In this document: piece after piece, positions 16,059 through 25,011 of the stretch | How positions within the stretch are numbered: the stretch's first letter is position 1 | Layout: the number at the start of each line of letters is the position of its first letter | DNA from: Brevundimonas sp. SORGH_AS_0993 | Lineage (GTDB): Bacteria > Pseudomonadota > Alphaproteobacteria > Caulobacterales > Caulobacteraceae | Direction of reading: 5' to 3' | DNA length: 64,000 nucleotides | Assembly (NCBI RefSeq): GCF_030818545.1 | Contig: NZ_JAUTAH010000001.1 | Location: 1,803,001 to 1,867,000, forward strand | Translations under genes and position numbers: made by a program | The notes under the pieces: generated by a model | What the model saw: only the letters and a program-made list of their open reading frames with translations | Databases searched by the model: none | What the model was told of the DNA's origin: nothing

Positions 16059-17138
16059 TCAGCGCAGCCAGGGGCCGGGGTCGATGGGCCGCTCCTCGCG
16101 CCGCAGTTCGAAATAGACATCGCCGCCGGGACCGCTGCGGCCCAGGACCTGACCGTCGGCGACCCGCGCGTCAGAGGCCACGTTCAGACTGTCCAGCCCG
16201 GCGATCACGGCCCGCCACCCCGGCCCCAGGTCCAGGATCACCACCTCGCCCCAGCCGGTCAGGGGGCCGGCGTAGGCCACCCTGGCGTCCGCCGGCGCCC
16301 GCACCGTCGCCCGATCCGCCCTCCAGCGCCAGCCGCTGGTCCCCTCGCCCCAGGTCTGGCTGGGCGCGCCCGCGACCGGCGGGCTGAGACGACTGCGCCC
16401 GGCCGGCAGGCGCGTCGACGGGATGTCCTCGTCGTTCGCTGCGGGCACGGCGCCGCCCAGGTCGCGGATGCGTTTCTCCAGCGCCGCCGCCGCCCGTTCG
16501 GAGGCGCGGGCCTCGGCGTTCAGCACGGCGGTCAGGGCGGTCTTGCGCGCCGTCAGGTCCTCGATCTGGGCGCGGCGGTCGCCCTGGGCGCTCTCGGTCG
16601 TCAGCAGTTGTTCGGACGACAGCACGGCCAGGCGCCGAATACGCATGATCTCGGCCTGGCGCTCGCTCAGAGCCTTGGCGCGCGTCTCCAGTTCCGGCGT
16701 CATGGCCTTCAGGATGATGGAAGCGCGCACCGTGTCGATGGCCCTGTCCGCCGGCACCAGCAGGGGCGGGGGCGGACGGCGGCTCATCATTTGCAGGGCG
16801 CCGAGCAGCCGGGCCTGGGCGCCGCGTTCGCGCGCCAGGTTCGCCACCAATTCCGCCTCGCGCTCGCTGAGCTGGCGCAGACGGGCGCGCTGCTCCTCGA
16901 TCTGGCGGTCGTCGACGGATTCGTCGACCCGAAGGCCGGACAGTTTCCGCTCCAGCTGGGCCAGTTCGGCCTTGGCTGCCTCGGCGTCGGCGCGCAGGCG
17001 ACGCGCACGCACGGCCTCGTCCCGGAACTCGGCCTGAAGGCGCGGCAGTTCGCCCTCCGGCGCCTGACGCCCCACGGCCGGCGCGGCGCAGACGAAGCCC
17101 GTCAGCAGGGCGAGGCTCAGGGGAAGGGCGCGGCGCAT
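16059..17138 (-). CDS. EnvC/LdpF-like coiled-coil protein with degenerate LytM domain
   Basis: This 359-residue protein has a signal peptide (MRRALPLSLALLTGFVCAAPAVG), a long coiled coil (about 30-230) and a C-terminal LytM (M23) domain. The zinc ligands are missing: the usual HxH near the end is replaced by GGDVYFELR, and the first His-x3-Asp is also absent. It therefore cannot be a zinc peptidase and more likely activates amidases at the septum, as EnvC does. It lies 1 bp after rlmH and 166 bp before ctpA, the usual alphaproteobacterial order. Confidence 0.85.
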   Translation of the reverse strand: MRRALPLSLALLTGFVCAAPAVGRQAPEGELPRLQAEFRDEAVRARRLRADAEAAKAELAQLERKLSGLRVDESVDDRQIEEQRARLRQLSEREAELVANLARERGAQARLLGALQMMSRRPPPPLLVPADRAIDTVRASIILKAMTPELETRAKALSERQAEIMRIRRLAVLSSEQLLTTESAQGDRRAQIEDLTARKTALTAVLNAEARASERAAAALEKRIRDLGGAVPAANDEDIPSTRLPAGRSRLSPPVAGAPSQTWGEGTSGWRWRADRATVRAPADARVAYAGPLTGWGEVVILDLGPGWRAVIAGLDSLNVASDARVADGQVLGRSGPGGDVYFELRREERPIDPGPWLR

Positions 17139-17139
17139 C

Positions 17140-17604
17140 TCAGTCGCGATGATAGGGCGATCCGGCCAGGATGGTCACGGCCCGATACAGCTGCTCGGCC
17201 AGCATGGCGCGCGCCAGGGCGTGGGGCCAGGTCTGCGGCCCGAAGGCCAGGGTCGAGGACGCCGCCCGACGCACGCTGGCGTCCAGCCCGTCCGCCCCGC
17301 CGATGGCGAAGACCAACCGCCGCTCGCCTTGGTCGCGCAGGCGGGCGATGTGTTCGGCGAAGGCGCGCGACCCATAGGTCTTGCCCCGTTCGTCGCAGGC
17401 GATCAGATGGGCGCCCTCGGCGGCGGCCAGGATCAGCTCGGCCTCCGGCGCCTTGCCCGGCTTCCTGGGCTCCAGGTCGATCAGCTCCAGCGGCCCCAGG
17501 CCCAGAGCGCGCCCGGCCAGGGTGGCCCGCCGGGCGTAGTCGTCGGCCAGGGCTGCTTCCGGCCCGCGGCCGGGCCGGCCGATGGCGACGACGCCCAGCT
17601 TCAT
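17140..17604 (-). CDS. rlmH: 23S rRNA (pseudouridine-1915-N3) methyltransferase
   Basis: A 154-residue SPOUT methyltransferase that modifies helix 69 of 23S rRNA. Diagnostic segments are IACDERGKTYGSRAFAEH, FAIGGADGLD for the SAM knot and the C-terminal HALARAMLAEQLYRAVTILAGSPYHRD. Length is normal. It lies between rsfS and the EnvC-like gene, 18 bp and 1 bp away. Confidence 0.95.
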   Translation of the reverse strand: MKLGVVAIGRPGRGPEAALADDYARRATLAGRALGLGPLELIDLEPRKPGKAPEAELILAAAEGAHLIACDERGKTYGSRAFAEHIARLRDQGERRLVFAIGGADGLDASVRRAASSTLAFGPQTWPHALARAMLAEQLYRAVTILAGSPYHRD

Positions 17605-17622
17605 AAGGCCAGCCTCAGCGGA

Positions 17623-18057
17623 TCAGTCGCGCGCGGTGCGGTGGGCGGAATCGACCGCCCAGATCTTCTCGATGTTGTAGAAGGTGCGCACTTCGGGGCG
17701 GAACAGGTGGATGATCACATCGCCCGCGTCGATCAGCACCCAGTCGCAGTGCGGCAGACCTTCGACCCGGGCCTTGCCCAGGCCCTGGTCCTTCAGGGTG
17801 CGCAGCAGGTGGTCGGCGATGGCGCCGACGTGGCGGTGCGACCGGCCCGAGGCGACGATCATGGCGTCGGCCATGGCGCTCTTGCCCTTCAGGTCGATCA
17901 GGACGATGTCCTGGGCCTTGTCCTCGTCGAGGCGGCTCAGCACGGCCTCTTCCAGAGGGGTGGAGCCGAGGGGGCGCGGCGCGGCGTCGCCGAACGCGGG
18001 GCCGGCGTCGTCGAAATCAGGGCCGTCTTCGGAATGGAGAGGTTCGATGGCGTCCAT
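17623..18057 (-). CDS. rsfS: ribosomal silencing factor RsfS
   Basis: A 144-residue protein whose C-terminal 105 residues are the RsfS/Iojap domain (DIVLIDLKGKSAMADAMIVASGRSHRHVGAIADHLL...HCDWVLIDAGDVIIHLFRPEVRTFYNIEKIW). It binds L14 and blocks subunit joining during starvation. About 38 N-terminal residues are acidic and unconserved. The start is uncertain: the ATG at 18057 is chosen, but a GTG farther upstream also lies in frame. Confidence 0.9.
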   Translation of the reverse strand: MDAIEPLHSEDGPDFDDAGPAFGDAAPRPLGSTPLEEAVLSRLDEDKAQDIVLIDLKGKSAMADAMIVASGRSHRHVGAIADHLLRTLKDQGLGKARVEGLPHCDWVLIDAGDVIIHLFRPEVRTFYNIEKIWAVDSAHRTARD

Positions 18058-18212
18058 CTCGTGCGCCGTGTTCGAAACGGCGGCGTCTTGCGTATCGTAC
18101 GCGGGCGAGGGGGTCAGCGGAGGGCTCCGGGAGCGTTGACTAAAGCGGACCCTTAGCACGGATGGGGCGCAACGTGAACCGCCGGCCGGATCACGGCGCG
18201 ATCACGGCCCGA

Positions 18213-18791
18213 TCATGACTGGGCGCGAGACGCCTTGACCGCCCGGATCTTGGTCGAGGACAGGGGATTCAACGGCGCCGTCAGATAGGTCCAGGCCGGC
18301 GCCGACAGGCTGGGCAGCAGGCCCGCCTGCTGGGCCGGCACGCGGAAACCGGCGAAGCGGGCGGCCGCCGGCGCCATGCGGCTGTCCAGCAGCGAGCCGG
18401 GCCGGGCGATCACCGCCATCGGCATCAGCCGCATGATGTCGGTCCAGCCGCGCCAGCGGTGAAAGTCGGCCAGATTGTCCGACCCCATCAACCAGACGAA
18501 CCGCACGCCCGGGTGGCGCGCGACCAGAAGGCGCAGGGTGTCGATCGTCCACACCACCCCGGCCCGCGTCTCGAAGTCCGACACGATCATGGAGGGCCCC
18601 CGCGCCTGTCGCCGGGCCGAGGCCATGCGCTCGGCCAGGGGCGCGCTGTGGCGGGCGTCCTTCAGCGGATTCTGCGGCGACACAAGCCAGACGACCCGGT
18701 CCAGCCCCAGGCGACGCATGGCCGTCTCGGCCACATGGGCGTGGCCTTCGTGCGCAGGATTGAAGGAGCCCCCGAACAGACCGACCTTCAT
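18213..18791 (-). CDS. nadD: nicotinate-nucleotide adenylyltransferase
   Basis: A 192-residue enzyme of NAD synthesis that adenylates nicotinate mononucleotide. The nucleotidyltransferase motif GGSFNPAHEGHAHVAE (7-22) contains the HxGH-type site, and the C-terminal SSTKIRA is the second ATP motif. LVSPQNPLKD is characteristic. The frame is open another 49 codons upstream; the ATG at 18791 gives the family start MKVGLFGGSFNP. rsfS follows about 155 bp downstream. Confidence 0.93.
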   Translation of the reverse strand: MKVGLFGGSFNPAHEGHAHVAETAMRRLGLDRVVWLVSPQNPLKDARHSAPLAERMASARRQARGPSMIVSDFETRAGVVWTIDTLRLLVARHPGVRFVWLMGSDNLADFHRWRGWTDIMRLMPMAVIARPGSLLDSRMAPAAARFAGFRVPAQQAGLLPSLSAPAWTYLTAPLNPLSSTKIRAVKASRAQS

Positions 18792-18977
18792 CCCCGGCGT
18801 CAGGATCAAACCGTCGCGCAACGCCCCGGAACGGGGACCAGCGCTTCGCGGCGCGGGACCGGCGTGGAAAAAGGACAAGGACGACGTCTCGGCGGTTATG
18901 CTCAGCAGGGGCCTATCATGGGGCGCGACCGTCCGCATACCGATTTCTCCCTCTCCGCGCCGGAGAGGCGGACACGT

Positions 18978-19868
18978 TCAGACCGCCGCCTCGAACAGGG
19001 CGTCGCGGGCCACGTCGGGGTGGGTCATGGGAAACAGGTGCCCGCCGCCCGGCACCACCTCGACCGTGACGTTCGGCAAGCCGCGCGGATGCGGCGAAAG
19101 CGAGGTCAAGGCGCCGCGTTCGGCTTTCAGTATCCGCACCGGCCCGCCATAGCGGCGCAGGGCGCGCCAGGGATCGTGGGCCTGGGCGGCGTAGTTGGCG
19201 GCCTCCCACTCGGGGGCGGCGCTCAGGCTCAGGCCGTCGGGCGTCTCGGTCAGGCCGTCCGACAGATAGTCGGCCAGCACGGCGTCGGGCCAGCCCTTGA
19301 AGACGCCCCGCCCGCGATAGGCGGCCAGGGCCTGCTCCCGGCTGTCGAACAGGCGGCGGCGGCGCAGGGCCGCGCGGCTGATCGGCGCGCCCGCCAGCAG
19401 CCGCGCGGCCAGCGGCAGGTTGAACATCAGGGTGGACGACCGCTTCCAGATCACCGGATCGAACAACACCAGGGAAGACACGCGCGACGGCGCGACGGCG
19501 GCGGCCAGCAGCGAGGCCGTCCCGCCCATCGAATGGCCGGCCAGGACCGCCGGCGGCCCGTCCAGCTTCGCCAGCAGGCCCAGCAGATCGTCGCGGTGAT
19601 CGCGCCAGTTCGTCTTGGGCTGCGCGAAGATGGGCAGGGACGAGCGCCCATGTCCGCGCAGGTCCGGCGCCCAGATGCGCAGCGACGACGCCAGGGGCGA
19701 CAGCAGGCAGCGGTAGGTCGCGGCGTTGAAGCCGTTGGCGTGGACGAAGATCAGATCGACCGGCCGCGCCGGATCGCCGAAGTCCAGCACCGCCATCTCG
19801 CCCGCGCCCCAGCGGTTGTCGATGGGGACGCGGAGACGCCGCGGCGGCGATAGCAGGGCGGCGTCCAT
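18978..19868 (-). CDS. alpha/beta hydrolase
   Basis: A 296-residue hydrolase without a signal peptide. The nucleophile elbow is GHSMGG, the oxyanion region HANGFNAATY, and the likely catalytic histidine lies in VPGGGHLFPMTHPDV near the end. LRGHGRSSLP is typical of cytoplasmic ester or epoxide hydrolases. The ATG at 19868 is chosen over upstream in-frame codons that would overlap zur. The substrate is unknown. It lies 16 bp after zur and may be cotranscribed with it. Confidence 0.85.
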   Translation of the reverse strand: MDAALLSPPRRLRVPIDNRWGAGEMAVLDFGDPARPVDLIFVHANGFNAATYRCLLSPLASSLRIWAPDLRGHGRSSLPIFAQPKTNWRDHRDDLLGLLAKLDGPPAVLAGHSMGGTASLLAAAVAPSRVSSLVLFDPVIWKRSSTLMFNLPLAARLLAGAPISRAALRRRRLFDSREQALAAYRGRGVFKGWPDAVLADYLSDGLTETPDGLSLSAAPEWEAANYAAQAHDPWRALRRYGGPVRILKAERGALTSLSPHPRGLPNVTVEVVPGGGHLFPMTHPDVARDALFEAAV

Positions 19869-19884
19869 GGTCAGAAGTCCATGA

Positions 19885-20388
19885 TCAGGCAGCCGCGCGG
19901 CAGGCATGGCAGCGGCCGTGCGCCTCGATCGTGGTGCGCGCGATCTCGTAGCCCGCAGCGGCGGCGGCGGCGGCGATGCCGCCCCGGTCGGGTCCATGCA
20001 CCTCGCGGGTCGCGCCGCAGCAGTCGCAGATCAGAAAGGCCGCCGCATGGGCCGCCGCGCCTGGCGGTTCGTCCGCATGGCCGGCGCAGGCGACATAGGC
20101 GCTGATGGAGGCGATGCGGTGGGCCATGCCCTGGCGCTCCAGAAACTCCAGGGCGCGATAGACGGTCGGCGGCTTGGCGGCCTGGCCGTCGGCCCCGAAG
20201 CGCGCGATCAGATCATAGGCCTTGACCGGCTCTCCGGTCTCCAACAGCAGCGACAGCACCCGCCGGCGCGGCGCGGTCATCCGCTCCCCGGCCTGGGACA
20301 GGCGCGCCTCGGCGACATCCAGCGCCTGTGCCAGCGCGGGCCCGTGCAGGCCGGATCGGGCGTGATCGTGATCGCAAGGAGTGCTCAT
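19885..20388 (-). CDS. zur: zinc uptake regulator, Fur family
   Basis: A 167-residue Fur-family repressor. The DNA-binding winged helix is about 35-100 (RMTAPRRRVLSLLLETGEPVKAYDLIARF...KPPTVYRALEFLERQGMAHRI). The structural zinc cysteines are CDCC and CHAC. The His/Asp-rich N-terminus (CDHDHA) fits Zur rather than ferric Fur. It is divergent from a ZnuD-like receptor, and the palindrome between them suggests that Zur controls both. The ATG at 20388 is chosen. Confidence 0.88.
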   Translation of the reverse strand: MSTPCDHDHARSGLHGPALAQALDVAEARLSQAGERMTAPRRRVLSLLLETGEPVKAYDLIARFGADGQAAKPPTVYRALEFLERQGMAHRIASISAYVACAGHADEPPGAAAHAAAFLICDCCGATREVHGPDRGGIAAAAAAAGYEIARTTIEAHGRCHACRAAA

Positions 20389-20450
20389 GACGCCACAGCT
20401 AATGTCTGGAGGGCTCCGCCGCAACAGAACACAGCTTGACGCCATGTGAC

Positions 20451-20463
20451 GTTATCTCATAAC
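20451..20463. promoter_or_regulatory. Zur-type operator between zur and the ZnuD-like gene
   Basis: The sequence is GTTATCTCATAAC, a perfect inverted repeat (GTTAT-N3-ATAAC) of the form seen in Zur boxes of Gram-negative bacteria. It lies 37 nt before the receptor start and 63 nt before the zur start. Confidence 0.7.
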
Positions 20464-20499
20464 AAAATCCGTTCTCCTCCCCCAAAAGGTTACGCCCCC

Positions 20500-22545
20500 A
20501 TGCGTCCTACCCGCGTTTCACGCCCCCTACTCCTGTCCGCCTGCGCCTGGACCACCCTGAGCCTGGCCCTGGGCGGCGTGGCCCACGCCCAGACGGCTCC
20601 CGCGAAGTCCGCCCCCGCCCAGGTCGACGACGTCATCGTCACCGCCACCCCCTATGGCGTGACCCAGCGTGCGACCACCATCGCCACCGACGTTCTGAAC
20701 GACCAGGACCTGGCCCAGGCCCCCGCCGTCTCGTTGGGCGACCTGGTCAACGGTCTGCCGGGCGTCCGCTCGACCGACTTCGCGCCGGGCGCCAGCCGTC
20801 CGGTCATTCGCGGCCTGGCCGGCCCGCGCGTTCAGGTCCTGACCAACGGCCTGGGCCAGATCGACGCCAGCTCGGTCTCGCCCGACCACGCCGTCGCCAC
20901 CGACCCGGGCGAAGCGCACCGCATCGAGATCGTGCGCGGCCCCGCAACCCTGGTTTACGGCGGTTCGGCCATCGGCGGCGTCGTCAACATCATCGACGAC
21001 CGCATCCCCGAGAAGCTTCCGGAAGGCGGGCTGGAAGGCCGCGTCTCGACGCAGTACTCCACGGTCGACAACGGCCGCGGCGCCTCGGGCCACGCCACGG
21101 TCGGCGCGGGCAATTTCGCCTTCAACGTCAGCGGCGTGACGCGCCAGACCGACGACTACCACATCCCCTCCTCGCCCATCTCCCAGGCCCTTGCCGATGC
21201 GGAAGGCGTGGCCCGCGCGGACGCCGACAAACAGCCCAACAGCTGGTCCAAGTTGAACGCCTGGGGCCTGGGCGGCTCCTATATCGGCGACAAGGGTTTC
21301 GTCGGCGTGTCCTACAAGTCGACCCAGAACGACTACGGCACGGTCGCCGAGCCGGAAGTCTTCATCAAGCTGGAGCAAAAGCGTTGGGATGCGCGCGGCG
21401 AATACCGCTTCGACGACGGCCCCTTCGCCAAGGCCCGCGCCTCCTACGGCCATTCCGACTACACCCACACCGAGTTCGAAGGACCGGGCCAGCCGGGCAC
21501 CGTCTTCAACTCGGACGGCTGGGAAACGCGCGGCGAACTGGTTCAGCGCGCCCGTGACGGATGGAACGGCGCCGTCGGCGTCCAGGCGCTGGAACGCAAC
21601 TTCGAGGCCATCGGCGAGGAAGCCTTCGTCCCGACCACCAAGATCGACGAACAGGGCCTCTACACCGTCCAGCGTTACGACCGCGACCGTTACGGCTTCG
21701 AGGGCGGCCTGCGCTTCGACCGCCGCACCCTCAGCGCCGTGCCGCTGGGCGAAACCGCCCAGGTCGAACGCAAGTTCGACAACTGGTCGGCGTCGGCCGC
21801 CGCCTTCCTCCGCCCGCAGGCGGGCCTGTTCCTGGGCGTCAGCCTGTCGCGCACCGAACGCGCGCCCAGCGAGGTCGAACTGTTCGCCGACGGCGTCCAC
21901 GTCGCCACCGCCGCCTATGAGACCGGGGACCGCAATCTGGACAGCGAAAAGGTCACGACCCTGGAGGGCACGATCCACTATGATCGCGGCCCGCTGACGA
22001 CCGACCTGCACGCCTACCGCGCCTGGTACGACGGCTTCATCGACGAGCGTCGCACCGGCGCCGAGGTCACGACGGACGAAGGCGACACCTTCCCCGTCTA
22101 TCGCTTCGTTCAGACCGGCGCCGACTTCTACGGCTTCGAGGCCGAGGCGGCCTACGCCCTGTGGCGGAGCGGCGACCGCAAGCTGTCGCTGGAAGGCGCC
22201 GCCGACTATGTGCATGCCGACACCGACCTGGGGCCGGCCGCCCGCATCCCCCCGTGGTCGGCGACCGCCCGCCTGGCCTGGACCTCGACCCTGTGGGATC
22301 TGGCCGGCGAAGTGCGCCGCGTCGGCGAACAGGACCGCCTGTCGGAAGGCGAACTGCCGACCAAGGGCTACACCATGGTCAATCTGCGCGGCGCCGTGCG
22401 GCCCTTCGCGGACCGCAACATCACCCTCTTCGCCGAGGGGCATAACCTGACGGACCAGGAGGCGCGCGAGCACGCCTCCTTCCTGAAGGACATCGCGGCC
22501 CTGCCGGGCCGCAACCTGCGCGTGGGCGTGACCTACGCCTTCTGA
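20500..22545 (+). CDS. TonB-dependent receptor, ZnuD-like (probable zinc uptake)
   Basis: A 681-residue outer-membrane receptor. The signal peptide ends near VAHAQ. A TonB box VDDVIVTATPYG follows, then the plug (LGDLVNGLPGVRSTDFAPGASRPVIRGLAGPRVQVLTNGLGQIDASSVSPDHAVATDP) and a 22-strand barrel ending ...LRVGVTYAF. The plug matches ZnuD-type zinc receptors. The divergent zur gene and intervening palindrome support zinc. The ATG at 20500 gives a normal signal peptide. A strong hairpin follows the gene. Confidence 0.87.
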   Translation: MRPTRVSRPLLLSACAWTTLSLALGGVAHAQTAPAKSAPAQVDDVIVTATPYGVTQRATTIATDVLNDQDLAQAPAVSLGDLVNGLPGVRSTDFAPGASRPVIRGLAGPRVQVLTNGLGQIDASSVSPDHAVATDPGEAHRIEIVRGPATLVYGGSAIGGVVNIIDDRIPEKLPEGGLEGRVSTQYSTVDNGRGASGHATVGAGNFAFNVSGVTRQTDDYHIPSSPISQALADAEGVARADADKQPNSWSKLNAWGLGGSYIGDKGFVGVSYKSTQNDYGTVAEPEVFIKLEQKRWDARGEYRFDDGPFAKARASYGHSDYTHTEFEGPGQPGTVFNSDGWETRGELVQRARDGWNGAVGVQALERNFEAIGEEAFVPTTKIDEQGLYTVQRYDRDRYGFEGGLRFDRRTLSAVPLGETAQVERKFDNWSASAAAFLRPQAGLFLGVSLSRTERAPSEVELFADGVHVATAAYETGDRNLDSEKVTTLEGTIHYDRGPLTTDLHAYRAWYDGFIDERRTGAEVTTDEGDTFPVYRFVQTGADFYGFEAEAAYALWRSGDRKLSLEGAADYVHADTDLGPAARIPPWSATARLAWTSTLWDLAGEVRRVGEQDRLSEGELPTKGYTMVNLRGAVRPFADRNITLFAEGHNLTDQEAREHASFLKDIAALPGRNLRVGVTYAF

Positions 22546-22556
22546 TCCGGCCTTGG

Positions 22557-22589
22557 ACGGCGTGGCGGGGCCTGTCTCCGCCACGCCGT
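22557..22589 (+). terminator. hairpin after the ZnuD-like gene
   Basis: A perfect 12-bp stem (22557-22568 with 22578-22589) with a 9-nt loop. The T-run is short, so termination may be weak or rho-assisted. Confidence 0.6.
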
Positions 22590-22655
22590 TTGCCGCTCGG
22601 GCGGGCATGGGCTAGAAGGCGCGCCTCTTTCCACTCCTAAAAGCGTCTGGCTTTC

Positions 22656-23438
22656 ATGACCGACACGACCAATTCGCCGCTCGAAGGCAATGTTCTCTTC
22701 TATTCGAACCCCGAGCCGCTGGACCCCGCGCTGCACGGCGGCCTGGGCGTCAATCCGACCGACAAGCCCTACGCCTTCGTGGGCCAGACCAACATCGTGC
22801 CGCTGACGGTCACGGAGTTCGCGGCCGCCGCCCTGTCCTATCCGATCATCTTCACCGGCGATAACCGTCAGCCGGTCGTGGTCATGGGCCTGAACCAGGG
22901 TCAGAACCTCTATGTGTCGGACGCCGGCGACTTCCGCGCCGACGCCTATGTGCCCGCCTATGTGCGCCGCTATCCCTTCGTCTTCGCCGACGACAAGCAG
23001 AACCAGCGCCTGATCCTGTGCATCGACCGCGGCGCGGCCATCGTCGCCGACGGCGGCGAGAACCCGCTGTTCGTGAACGGCCAGCCCAGCGACTACACCA
23101 ACATGGCGATGGAGTTCTGCAACAACTTCGAGCAAGAGCGCCTGCGCACCGAAAGCTTCGTTCAGCTGCTGAAAGACCTGGACCTGCTGGACATCCGCGA
23201 GGCCGCCTTCACCCCGCGCAACCCCGACGGCACGCCCGGCGAGCCGCAGAAGCTGGCCGAATACTATGCCGTGTCGGAAGACAAGCTGAAGGCCCTGCCG
23301 GCCGAGAAGCTGGCCGAACTGCGCGACAACGGCGCCCTGGGCCAGATCTACGCCCACCTGGTGTCGCTGCTGGGCTGGGACCGTCTGATCGCCCTGACCT
23401 TCCAGCGTCAGGCCGAAGCGAACGGCGCGATCAACTAA
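22656..23438 (+). CDS. SapC family protein
   Basis: This 260-residue protein matches SapC (PF07277) along its length: NIVPLTVTEFAAAALSYPIIFTGDNRQPVVVMGLNQGQNLYV and AYVPAYVRRYPFVFADDKQNQRLILCIDRGAA. SapC was named in Campylobacter surface-layer loci, but no S-layer genes are nearby and its function is not settled. There is no signal peptide. TonB receptors and SapC are often neighbours in Caulobacterales and sphingomonads, as here. A rho-independent terminator follows. Confidence 0.88.
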   Translation: MTDTTNSPLEGNVLFYSNPEPLDPALHGGLGVNPTDKPYAFVGQTNIVPLTVTEFAAAALSYPIIFTGDNRQPVVVMGLNQGQNLYVSDAGDFRADAYVPAYVRRYPFVFADDKQNQRLILCIDRGAAIVADGGENPLFVNGQPSDYTNMAMEFCNNFEQERLRTESFVQLLKDLDLLDIREAAFTPRNPDGTPGEPQKLAEYYAVSEDKLKALPAEKLAELRDNGALGQIYAHLVSLLGWDRLIALTFQRQAEANGAIN

Positions 23439-23465
23439 GCCGCTTCGCCGTCACCCTAAGGGAAA

Positions 23466-23496
23466 GGCCCCGCCGGTTCGCCGACGGGGCCTTTTT
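23466..23496 (+). terminator. rho-independent terminator after sapC
   Basis: An 11-bp stem with one mismatch (23466-23476 with 23481-23491), UUCG-type tetraloop TTCG and five T residues. Confidence 0.9.
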
Positions 23497-23501
23497 CGTA
23501 T

Positions 23502-23909
23502 TCAGCGCCGGGTGAAGAGGGCGCGGGTCAGGCAGGAGAAGACCAGTCGCCCCCCCTCGTCCAGAAGGTCGTGCTGGGCGATGACGATGCCCTTCTCGTC
23601 CCCCACCGGGTCCTTGCCCATGACCGTCATCCGGCCGCGAAGCAGTTCGCCCGGCGGCGGATTGCGCATATAGCGCAGCCCGTCGACGGCCAGCAGCTTG
23701 GTCTGGGCCCAGGCCCCAGCCTTCTCGACGGCCAGGCGGCTCCACAGGGCGTAGATCATGGCGTCGGGCGCCCCATAGGCGGTGTCCCACCCTGGCGCGA
23801 ACCGCTCCACGAAAACATCCAGCGCGGCCTGATCGACCGCGCAGGCGCCCAGAGGCACGACCTGCCCTGTTTCCAGATCCTCGAAATGGACCAGCAGCGG
23901 GTCGCTCAT
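23502..23909 (-). CDS. MaoC-like hotdog-fold protein
   Basis: A 135-residue protein with a single hotdog domain. DLETGQVVPLGACAVDQAALDVFVERFAPG and the later MRNPPPGELLRGRMTVMGKDP resemble MaoC-type dehydratases or acyl-CoA hydratases. The canonical hydratase Asp/His pair is not obvious, so its activity is uncertain. The downstream oxidoreductase on the same strand starts upstream of it with an 8-bp gap, so the two are probably cotranscribed. Confidence 0.75.
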   Translation of the reverse strand: MSDPLLVHFEDLETGQVVPLGACAVDQAALDVFVERFAPGWDTAYGAPDAMIYALWSRLAVEKAGAWAQTKLLAVDGLRYMRNPPPGELLRGRMTVMGKDPVGDEKGIVIAQHDLLDEGGRLVFSCLTRALFTRR

Positions 23910-23917
23910 GGAAATCC

Positions 23918-24937
23918 TCAGGCCGGTTCTTCGGAGACGCGAACCAGCAGCTTGCCGTCATGATCGCCGGTGAACAAGCGATTCAACGAAGAGACCGCCC
24001 CTTCCAGCCCGTCATCGACGTGGACCTTCCACTTCACCCGTCCATCGGCCAGCCAGGGCCCCATCTCGGCGACCATCTCGCGGGCGCGGGGGGCGTAGTC
24101 CAGCACCAGGAATCCCTGGACGTTCAGACGGTGGGTGATGATCCGGGCGAAGTTCGGCGCGGGCGGCGCCTTGGTCGCATTGTAGGCCGAGACCAGGCCG
24201 CATACGGCCATCCGTCCATGCACCTTAAGCCGGTTGAAGACGGCGATCATGATGTCGCCGCCGACATTCTCGAAATTCAGGTCGATCCCGTCGGGCGCCA
24301 GCCGGTCCAAGGCCGCGCCCACATCCTCGTTCTTGTAGTCGATGGCCGCATCGAAACCCAGATCGTCCGTCAGCCAGGCGCATTTCTCGGGCCCGCCGGC
24401 GATGCCGATGACGCGGCAGCCGCGCTGCTTGGCGACCTGACCGGCGATGGAGCCCACCGCTCCGGCGGCGGCCGAGATGACTAGGGTTTGGCCTTCCTTG
24501 GCCTTCAGCACTTCGGTCACGCCGAAATAGGCGGTCAGACCCGTCATCCCCAGCACCGACATATTGGCCGTCAGCGGCAGGCCCGGCGCGCGGTGGACGG
24601 GTCGCAATCCTTGTTCGTCGACCACCGCATAGTCGGCCCAGCCGCCCGAGAGGGGCGAGACGACATCCCCGACCTTGAAGCGGTCGGACCGGCTGTCCTC
24701 GACCACGCCCAAAGTCAGGCCGCGCATGACTTCGCCCAGGCCCACCGGCGGCAGATAGCCTTCGGCGTCGTTCATCCAGGTGCGGTTGGTCGGATCCAGC
24801 GACAGATAGACGGTGCGGACCAGCACTTCGGACTCCTTCAGGTCCGGGATCGGGCTTTCGACCAGTTCCAGGTCGCCGGGCTGAATCAGTCCACGCGGCC
24901 GCTGGCGCAGCACCCACTGGCGGTTCGTCTTGGTCAT
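23918..24937 (-). CDS. NADP-dependent medium-chain oxidoreductase (CurA/LTB4DH type)
   Basis: A 339-residue zinc-independent alkene/enone reductase. The nucleotide-binding loop is ISAAAGAVGSIAGQVAKQRGCRVIGIAGG, and SLDPTNRTWM near the N-terminus and ENVGGDIMIAVFNRL are diagnostic of the prostaglandin reductase/CurA group. Such enzymes reduce reactive unsaturated carbonyls. It lies downstream of phyR and the putative small RNA on the same strand, with a terminator between them, and precedes the hotdog gene. Confidence 0.88.
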   Translation of the reverse strand: MTKTNRQWVLRQRPRGLIQPGDLELVESPIPDLKESEVLVRTVYLSLDPTNRTWMNDAEGYLPPVGLGEVMRGLTLGVVEDSRSDRFKVGDVVSPLSGGWADYAVVDEQGLRPVHRAPGLPLTANMSVLGMTGLTAYFGVTEVLKAKEGQTLVISAAAGAVGSIAGQVAKQRGCRVIGIAGGPEKCAWLTDDLGFDAAIDYKNEDVGAALDRLAPDGIDLNFENVGGDIMIAVFNRLKVHGRMAVCGLVSAYNATKAPPAPNFARIITHRLNVQGFLVLDYAPRAREMVAEMGPWLADGRVKWKVHVDDGLEGAVSSLNRLFTGDHDGKLLVRVSEEPA

Positions 24938-25011
24938 GGCGGCGTCTCCGTGCGTTTTCTTTGAGGACGATCCTGCCGCACCTTGGGCGCGGGGTCGATA
25001 CGGACCCGAAG

